A stretch of DNA of 64,000 nucleotides from Siphonodentalium dalli (Eukaryota; Mollusca; Scaphopoda; Gadilida; Siphonodentaliidae). Numbering within the stretch: position 1 is the stretch's first letter; each line of letters opens with the position of its first letter. The notes under the pieces are model-generated. The model saw nothing but the letters and a program-made list of their open reading frames with translations, did not search any database and was not told where the DNA came from. Shown here piece by piece: positions 56,570 to 64,000 of this stretch. The stretch is taken from assembly GCA_032622095.1 (NCBI GenBank), contig CP136064.1:214534205-214598204 (forward strand). The letters are read 5' to 3'. The position numbers and the translations under genes are program-made.

Positions 56570-57535
56570 GTTGGCCACGTTTCTTGCCATATATGCCCCC
56601 CTCCGGGTTAGCCTTAAATTATTTTGTCCATACAACACAACATCTGTTGGATTCTTGCAGACTTTCTTCGTGAATTGATCCCGTGTTGGTCCAGGGGGGG
56701 GGGGACAATATGTCCACAGCATTTCGTATTTCTTGATGTAAATCTGAGAATCTCTGTCACGCTCCAAGGCCACAGTTGTTCCGTATTCCGGTAGAATATA
56801 TATGTTTTGGTTCCTCTTCCAAATGGTATACAATATGGAATATGATGTATGTAATGTGATCTGGGCATTCGAAAAATTAAGTGGGCCTTTAAATACTCTG
56901 AAAAGGCTTACCAATGTGACAAAAATTATGTAAAAATTCCAGCTTCTTCCAAGTGATCGTACAGAAGTAAGACAAACGCTATTTATCCATCACCTTTGTC
57001 GTCTACTATATAGATAAAGGCTGCAAAATAAACCATGGCTTTATTTTAGCACGCGCTAAAACAAAGCAAGAACGGTTACAGCTATCATAATAAAGTCACA
57101 TGCTCAGAACTTCAACCGAAAAACTTGCAGTCGATTTTAATTGTTTCCTAAAGAATTCCCCATTAATTTCTTGATCCCATTTAAACAAATTTCTCGGCCC
57201 CCATTTGCTGAATCATACTCGCGAAAATATCTCGTCAAACTATATGGATATTCTATATTTATTTTACCATAACATATATCGATTGACAATGCACTCTCTC
57301 TATTGTCCCATGCTGCTGAAGACTATTTTGATCTCCGAAATGATATTATAAATGGGAATAATGTCAAGTTCCAAACTGCAAAACAAAGGGTGACAAGAAG
57401 ACAGTCTATTCTGTCTATGCCACCCACTCGAATATACAATACAATATTAATTTAGTAAAATGTACTGTGTATTAATATGTGTTTACTGAAATAAAATATC
57501 ATATCCTATACCCTATCCTGACCGACATGTGATGT
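56570..57535. other. unassigned; dispersed-repeat fragment at left
   Basis: About 56580-56650 ('cctccgggttagcctta', 'tttgtccatacaacacaaca') is shared with 49845-49890 next to receptor copy 1. A G-run lies near 56694. Nothing else recognised. Confidence 0.4.
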
Positions 57536-57536
57536 T

Positions 57537-58603
57537 GGGGGTTTCCACGCTTATCATATCTCAGGAAGTAGAACGTTTAGATGGACCCACACAGATAGCT
57601 ACTTAATTCGTAAGCTAGTGCACCATATGAAGTCCACAACATGCTATCTGAAGACCACATTGTGTATATTATTTAACACTAAACATGTTAACAAGATTAC
57701 ATTGTTCATATTGTTAAGGTAAATTTTGGGAGGAAGCAAATTTCTAAGCAAGTATACAAATTGATTTGAAATGAATAACTACCATAAACAGTACATGATC
57801 TAAGCTATAATGAAAGGCTCGAATGACTATTTAATTCAGAGCCACACTACTTCAAGAATGTTAATAGAATGTTAGTTGTGTGTTGGATAATTGCGATAGA
57901 GCCTGCATTGAACCAGATACAGATACAGTTACAGATACAGCAATCGGCAAATCTCGCAGATTCCGTACCGTTTCAGACTCGGCTTTAAAACAGCGCCATT
58001 ATTGATTCGAATTATATCGCGTTATTTTTAGCTTGGACAAGGACGGGCGCGCCTTTTGAATTAGTTGTATCCCGTCGGTAGTAAGCATTATATAAGTTTT
58101 GATTTACAACAGTGATATGAACTAGTCTATAAAATATCTATATGCGATTACTGCATGGCCTAAATTTACTTTTGTAGACACGATAAATAGCAATTTGTTG
58201 CGATGTGACAACAATAGTACGTCGATATGCCGTTGTCTGGTCAGACAATAATAACAAATACCACGAATCGGTGCTATAAATGACATTCAAATTGGCTGGA
58301 TGGACAATATTTCCGGATATTTGGTTATCAAAGAACATGCACCATACATAATTATTAGATCGAATAACTCGTCAAATAACAATACAAGTAATAGGACTAT
58401 TATACGCGTAACGTCGGCTATAGAGTGGTGACACACACTCTTCGAGGTCTGGATACATGTATAATCATTCGCGAAATGGGTTTTACTTATACCAGAGAGC
58501 TAAGCCTATGAGGCCCTAGGTCGAGGAGTCCAGAATGAAAGATACAGGTCCATCTAAACATTCCACACCCTGAGATATGCTGTATGCGTGGAAACCCATC
58601 AAA
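57537..58603. repeat. inverted repeat pair, ~57 bp arms, ~1 kb apart
   Basis: 57537-57595 ('gggtttccacgc', 'catatctcagg', 'gtttagatggacc') is matched in reverse orientation by 58543-58603. The arms could be termini of a non-autonomous DNA element, but no target duplication was found. Just outside the right arm, 'caaattttgaatggggatttccatg' also occurs (inverted) at about 48455-48480. Confidence 0.6.
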
Positions 58604-59340
58604 GGTGGGATCAAGTGACAAATTTTGAATGGGGATTTCCATGGAAATATCCTGAGTAAAAGTTAGGGAATTATAAGTAAGTGTAACTTGATGTTATATT
58701 CGAATTAATATTATATCCTATATGTATCTGGCTTTTGAATTTCTTCCTTTAGCATGTTGGTGTTTATTTAATTTGGCATTTTATATTGATTTTTCATAAT
58801 TATGTCAAGTGATTTATAATATACGCTTACCAATAGATTATAGAAGACAATATAGTTAGATGAATATCGTTATCCACCACAAGGTGATATATCCTATTTC
58901 ACGTTCATAATATGATAATATCCCATGCACGAGCGACCGATTCGTGCACCTGCATGTGTAACAATCCGCGACAGAAATATTTCAATATCCTCGTGAATCG
59001 GTATAGAGTTAACCTCTCTTCTATTATTATTGGGATAAACAAGGGAATGAATGAACAATTTGAAATGAATTAATTAACATGGTAACTATATTTTTTTTAC
59101 AAATGGTGAATTTCTTTTGAACAGCGCGTATGATAAAAAGAAATTATAGTGTTTTGAGTGGATATCAAAAAATCTCATTTGTCTCGATTTCCACGCACAT
59201 TTGATATCCTCTATATGTAATTCGCTAAAAAAAAGTTCTCAAAATTAAATTGATAATCGGTCACAGATGGGTACTGAGTTGCGACGCGCATATCTTTCGG
59301 CTGGAATATAAATAGAACTCGCGCCGATGACTATTTTTAA
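58604..59340. other. unassigned AT-rich sequence
   Basis: No gene recognised. A TATA-like 'tataaata' lies at about 59308, just upstream of the minisatellite; no transcript can be inferred from it. Confidence 0.35.
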
Positions 59341-59360
59341 TTCGTCTTCTATTTACATAA

Positions 59361-60165
59361 AATGTCCATGGTTGATCATACTAACATTTCCATGCCTGGT
59401 CAGACTAACATTTCCATGGTTGATCAGACTAACATTGCCATGCCGGATCAGACTAACATTTCAATGGTTGATTAGACTAACATTGCCATGCCTGGTTCAG
59501 ACCAACATTGCCATGCTGATCAGACTAACATTGCCATGCTTGATCAGACTAACATTACGATGCCTGGTCAGTCTAAAATTTCCATGCTTGATCAGAGTAA
59601 CATTGCCATGCCTGTGCAGAATAACATTTCCATGGTTGATCAGACTAACATTGCCATGCCTGTGCAGACAAACATTTCCATGGTTGATCAGACTAACATT
59701 GCCATGCCTGATCAGACTAACATTTCCATGGTTGATCAGACTAACATTTCCATGCCTGGTCAGACTAACATTCCATGGTTGATCAGACTAACATTTCCAT
59801 GCCTGGCCAGACTAACATTTCCCTGGTTGATCAGACAAACATTGCCATGCCTGATCAGACTAACATTGCCATGATTGATCAGACTAACATTGCCATGCCC
59901 GCGAAGACTAACATTTCCATGCTTGATCAAACTAACATTGCCATGCCTGTGCAGACTAACATTGCCATGGTTGATCAAACTAACATTTCGATGCCTGTAC
60001 AGACTAACATTTCCATGGTTGATCAGACTAACATTGCCATGCCTGGTCAGACTAACATTTCCATGGTTGATCAGACTAACATTGCCATGCCTGGTCAGAC
60101 TAACATTTCCATGGTTGATCAGACTAACATTGCCATGCCTGGTCAAACTAACATTTCCATAGATT
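59361..60165. repeat. 24 bp minisatellite, ~33 copies, alternating variants
   Basis: Units 'gttgatcagactaacatttccatg' and 'cctggtcagactaacattgccatg' largely alternate, giving a 48 bp higher-order period. Because 24 is a multiple of 3, two + frames and one - frame stay open for long stretches (for example 59327-59782 and 59775-60185 on +, 59760-60146 on -), with 8-residue repeats such as 'MVDQTNIA' or 'HGNVSLIN'. One-base indels (near 59497, 59771) switch frames, arguing against selection for protein. Confidence 0.92.
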
Positions 60166-60199
60166 TATACGTCGAACATGCATGAAAAGATCACAAGAA

Positions 60200-60425
60200 A
60201 GAGTAAACTAATCGGATTCGAGACATTACATATATGCATATATGCAGCAGTCTTGTGTGACCCTCATCTGCTGAGAGGTATTGATAATTTGGAGAGAATA
60301 CAGAAGCAGGCATACATTAAGTTTCATCATTGGAGATTACACATCCAGAGAAGGAGCTATACAAACATCCGGAAACACCTTATGCTGCGGACGCTTATTA
60401 CAAAAAAAATAATTATTTTCTAGAG
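60200..60425 (+). pseudogene. retrotransposon ORF2 C-terminal remnant
   Basis: 'DPHLLRGIDNLERIQKQAYI' (about 60262-60321) matches the W/C-DPH...I-x-x-LE-x-(I/V)-Q-(R/K)-x-A block near the C-terminus of many non-LTR ORF2 proteins. No RT core is present. The fragment begins just after the minisatellite. Confidence 0.6.
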
Positions 60426-60812
60426 GCGAGAGTGTTAACTATAAGTCCCGCCGGGCATGGGTTAAGCCTATTTGAACTTCAAATGGTGAATTTTCCCCAA
60501 AGAACGTTATCCGGTACACCAGTCTGTGACAACAAACGCGCCCTTTTCGGTATTTCTTTTCAAACGATAATCTTGCATTTCTGTATACAACTACCCCATT
60601 TACTGCACAACATTCAGCAGCATAAAAATACCCAGACCACTTCCATAACTTAGGAACCCGCCAGACTCTTCATGGCCACCGAAAGAAAATGATAGCCATA
60701 TTTACCTAGGCTATGATATTCTGTTCAGCAGCCAGATTTTTTGTTTTATGCTGACTTGAGTTTCCCAACACAAATTCAAGAAGCGTAACTTAATATAATT
60801 AGTAGCTTGTAG
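60426..60812. other. unassigned sequence
   Basis: Possibly a continuation of the retrotransposon fragment, but no further motif is recognised. Confidence 0.35.
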
Positions 60813-60820
60813 CATATCGT

Positions 60821-62324
60821 CAGGGACGTGGCGATAGGGGGTTTGGGGTGTCTCACCGCCCCCCCCCCCCCCAACTTTGGTAAAAAATTTCAATAGTTTG
60901 AAATTTCATACCTGACACAACATTATAGTTGGAAATTTTACACCAACAATAGGTTGAAAATGTTCTTGTAGTTTGATTTTCAAATAATTTATTGGGGGAA
61001 TTGATTGTTTTTGGACCAATATTTGCATACTTTCCTACTTTTTGTAAAAATATTGGACTGAAATGGCCATCAGCTGGAAATTTTCCAATCTTAGGGGTGT
61101 CTGGTTGGAAATTTCCCACACTTGGAAAGCTTGTGTCCTGTTCCCTCCCCATCGTCAGTCAAAAACTGCTGGTTAATTTAAGAAAACAATATTGTCCTAC
61201 ATTTGGTGAACATTGTCATTGGAACTGTCATCAGTTGGAAATTTTCCAACCTAAGTGGGGGTGTCAGGTTTGAAATTTTCAACTCTAGGAAGGCTTGAAG
61301 CTAGTCTAGATGCTAGGATTTTGCGAAAAAATTTCGCACACCATGGTCGGCCCGGTGTGTCATGGTCCCTACCCCGTGGCCAATAAAAACTGCTAATAAT
61401 TTAAAGGTACTCAATCCGATCAGACGGTCCCATACCATCATGATACAACAACAACATTTCTTCAAAATACGCTTTAGTTATCAGAATCGATTTATTGCAA
61501 CAAAATAATGCTAACCACTGTCAACTATGGTATAAAATTTCTCAAAAACTTGTATTTATCAACATTTTGTTCAACAAAATATGGCCGTATAATCACTATA
61601 AAGTATCACGAAATTTGACCGTATTACGACTTGATTTTAGAGTTATTCATCTTCATCTGCAAATTTGTCCGAGACCCTCCGTTTGACCACGTGTTTCTGG
61701 GCCACATATTATTACACATCTCGAGAAATAACAAACTTAAAAAATCGGTCACTCTGAGCTTTGATGGGTGGTTCCTCGACTCGAATCAAATATTTTTTAC
61801 ACCCGAAGCCAAAGAAATAGTAATTTAGGAGCGTCTGATCGGATTGAGTACCTTTAAGAAAACAATATTTTACTACATTTGGTCAAAATTGTTGACTGAA
61901 ATGGTCATCAGTTGGAGAATTTCCTACATAGTGGGAGTATGAGGTTTGAAATTTCCAACACTAGAAAATCTTGAGGTCGTCTAGATGCTAGGATTTTGCG
62001 ATTTTCTCACACCAAGCCGAACAACCATGTTCGGCCCGGTGTGTCCTGGTCTCTTGATCGTGGCCCCGTGCATTGGTCTGGAGTTAGACCACTAGATGTT
62101 AGGATTTATGCAATTTTCATGTTCAAATATCTGAATGTTCTCATACCGGGTATATAGAACCATGGTTTATGAATATATGGGCTATTAGGCATGAGCACTG
62201 AGGTGCAAGGGGGTGCAAATGGAATTATGCAAAACTTGTATTTGGTCTGATTCAATGGGGGGGGTGCAGTTGGAGTTCTCCAATGTGGACACCCCCCAAC
62301 GGAGATCCTCTAGCCACGTCCCCG
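60821..62324. mobile_element. hAT-like non-autonomous element (1.5 kb)
   Basis: The left end CAGGGACGTGGC and right end GCCACGTCCCCG are inverted repeats with one mismatch. Flanking 8-mers catatcgt (60813-60820) and cataccgt (62325-62332) differ by one base: an 8 bp target duplication. CAGGG termini with 8 bp duplication are hallmarks of hAT elements. No transposase. The interior has repeated ~300-400 bp units ('gttgg.aattttcc', 'ctagatgctaggattttgcga', 'cggcccggtgtgtc.tggtc' near 61300 and 61985) and a C-run at 60862. Confidence 0.85.
61405..61853. mobile_element. TTAA-flanked MITE, family 2, complete (449 bp)
   Basis: TTAA at 61401-61404 and 61854-61857; inverted ends start AGGTACTCAATCCGATC. 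It is nested in the hAT-like element. The unfilled target 'taatttaagaaaacaata' is present at about 61171-61192 (same element, other internal unit) and at about 9751-9772, which confirms both borders and the single TTAA duplication. The right half matches 21577-21905 ('gattcgagtcgaggaac', 'tctcgagaaat'). Confidence 0.92.
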
Positions 62325-62339
62325 CATACCGTCGCCTGA

Positions 62340-63225
62340 GAACTATAATGTTGTAAGTCCATTTTTCCATTTTCCGATAAAATTGAGTTTGAAATTTTGG
62401 TAGGTCGGTTTCCATATATAAACAATTCGTACATATTCGAAATTGCGACAATACAATGGATCACATCGCTATCTACTCTATTTGGGGAATTTCATGCCCC
62501 GTTGTTCATGCGATTGCGAGTATATGACGAAAACGTGTTTGGATATACGACATTTTGCGTAAATAATCATCGTCGGGCTTCTGGGTCATAATGTCGAAGG
62601 AGATACGACACCTTTACATAGTATATCTCCTCTGCACATAATACTGTTTAATGCTATAATACTATACTGTTGGCATTTAATGTTGCATTCAGGTTTCCAT
62701 ACCTCAGGTTAAAAAAACATGCAAGAATTAATTTATAATCGCTATTGGCTCTGTTTCGCTGAAAGAACACTAAATTTGATGTATTTTCACACGGGGCCGA
62801 TGTTCGGAAATAATGCCATAATTAATGCTGCCAATCTAACTGAATCGTCGAAACATCAAATAAGCGTTTACGGAAACCAATATATATAGGTCTAAAAGAT
62901 ACTGTCTGTCGGGTATTGGTTTCCTTGCTAACATAAAAAAGAGTCATACTAGGTTTCGCAAAAAATTGCCTGGAACCCTGATTGTATTTATAAATAAAGA
63001 AAAACAGCGTTGGTAACAACACTTTGTTGAAGTATATATATACATGTAAGTAACACACAACGGATTCATTGTGGTTAAGGGTTTTTACTGCCAACAAATT
63101 CAGAAGACTTTGTATGAATCACCTAGGGGTTCATGCTGTTTGTTGATTTTGCTCGCTATCCAAACCAGTGACCTCATTGAACTCTCCGTTCATTTCTGCA
63201 ATAAAATGTAGATCCGTATTATGTA
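62340..63225. other. unassigned AT-rich sequence
   Basis: No recognised gene or repeat structure. Confidence 0.4.
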
Positions 63226-63228
63226 ATA

Positions 63229-63672
63229 CTAGCTGATGCGCCCGACTTCGTCCGGGCTGTTTTGGGAATTTCTTTGTGATCGCCTCCGTCTGGCAAATAT
63301 ACAGCGTCTGGACAAACTCTTGTTCGATGGATCCAGAAACATGCCTATATCAGCGTATATCAGCGAGGTCAAGGTCAAGGACACGGTCACACGTGAAATT
63401 GGACCCGCCCATATTGTTCCCGGGATTAAAGTAGGCCTACATACCAAATTTGAGTCGGATCGGTCGAGGTCCAGAAACATGCCTATATGAGCGTATATGA
63501 GCGAAGTCAAGGTCAGGGACACGGTCGCACGTGAAATTGGACCCGCCCATGTTGTTTTCTGGATCAAAGTAGGCCTACATACCAAATTTGAGTCGGATCT
63601 ATCGAACAGTTTTCGAGTCTATAAGACACATACACACAGACAGACAGAAGTTCCAAAATATATAATAAAAAA
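63229..63672. repeat. dispersed element with CTTCGTCCGGG head and ACAGACAGA tail
   Basis: The head 'actagctgatgcgcccgacttcgtccgggctgt' equals that at 38259. The body holds a tandem pair (about 63336-63476 and 63470-63604) with 'ccagaaacatgcctatatgagcgtatat', 'gaggtcaaggtcaaggacacggtc' and 'ccaaatttgagtcggatc'. The tail is 'cacagacagacagaagttccaaaatatata'. Complete by analogy with the copies at 38-39 kb. Confidence 0.75.
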
Positions 63673-64000
63673 CGCCGCCCTCTTTGCTCCCCGAAGAACT
63701 TTAATGGACCAATCTCTTCTATCAGAAGAGTATATGAATAAATGGCATTAAAGAACATCATAGTCCCCACGTGCAAGGGTGTGCACACAGCGGAAATAAA
63801 CTATATACATAATATATAAGTGTGTAAAAATATAATGTGTGCTTGTTGTTTGATATCAACCATGTCATTGTTGTGATCACACATGTAATATTTAGTGCAC
63901 TTAGTGCGACTTGGTACCTTCGCGATGGTCTGATGGTTAAACATTTTACAGGCGCAGACTATCCACAAACTGAGAGAACAAGAAAACAACTATATTTTGT
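63673..64000. other. unassigned sequence at window end
   Basis: No feature recognised. Confidence 0.4.

Noticed and set aside
59361-60165. CRISPR array
   Set aside because: Units are contiguous 24 bp repeats without unique spacers, in animal DNA.

Overview
The window looks like intergenic, repeat-dominated DNA from an invertebrate animal genome. The evidence is AT-rich sequence, no operons or dense coding, non-LTR retrotransposons with animal-type ORF1/ORF2, a Polinton (Maverick) remnant with the capsid type found in animal Polintons, several short TIR elements (MITEs), many satellites, and a small cluster of 7-transmembrane genes resembling gustatory-receptor-like chemoreceptors. The 'gaccttgacctt' repeats and the 'cccgacttcgtccgggct' repeat heads would fit a lophotrochozoan such as a mollusc or annelid. 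That placement is an inference and no species is claimed. Only the chemoreceptor-like cluster (about 47.3-54.1 kb) looks like host protein-coding sequence. Almost everything else that translates well belongs to mobile DNA.

Layout. 0.9-5.3 kb: a short foldback, small hairpins, and an array of 610-665 bp tandem units. 5.5-12.6 kb: a near full-length but broken non-LTR retrotransposon (ORF1 coiled coil plus RRM-like; ORF2 endonuclease plus reverse transcriptase), inserted in a ~350 bp satellite and itself interrupted by a 988 bp Harbinger-like element with a TAA target duplication. 12.5-18.3 kb: a 377 bp tandem duplication of the retrotransposon end, a tRNA-like sequence, and a TTAA-flanked MITE. 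18.3-26.6 kb: a foldback element with arms made of tandem repeats, a broken repetitive gene carrying an EEADT...SxDVDIL motif, and a 172 bp satellite. About 3.5 kb of this block (satellite included) is present twice in tandem. 26.7-32.6 kb: a collapsed Polinton, with protein-primed DNA polymerase on + and (on -) packaging ATPase, a small protein, an integrase N-terminal piece, a basic protein, capsid, adenain-like protease and a membrane/PC4-like ORF. All key genes carry breaks.

32.6-47 kb: more tandem repeats, a second foldback, a reverse-transcriptase remnant, a second copy of the 15.9 kb TTAA MITE, repeats with 'cttcgtccggg' heads and 'acagacagacag' tails, minisatellites, and a piggyBac-like MITE. 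47.3-54.1 kb: three tandem copies of the chemoreceptor unit (one nearly intact, one truncated but open, one a pseudogene), with fragments of a zinc-knuckle retrotransposon ORF1 between them. 54.4-56.6 kb: an element with ~80 bp near-perfect TIRs that encloses two different satellites (158 bp and 71 bp). 59.3-60.2 kb: a 24 bp minisatellite open in several frames. 60.8-62.3 kb: a hAT-like non-autonomous element with an 8 bp target duplication and a nested TTAA MITE. The pre-insertion form of that MITE's target site survives elsewhere in the window.

No cellular system of cooperating genes is visible. The interest lies in nested transposition, satellites amplified inside transposons, local duplications, a minimal Polinton, and a chemoreceptor cluster in the process of duplicating and decaying. 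Coordinates of repeat borders are read by eye and may be off by several bases.
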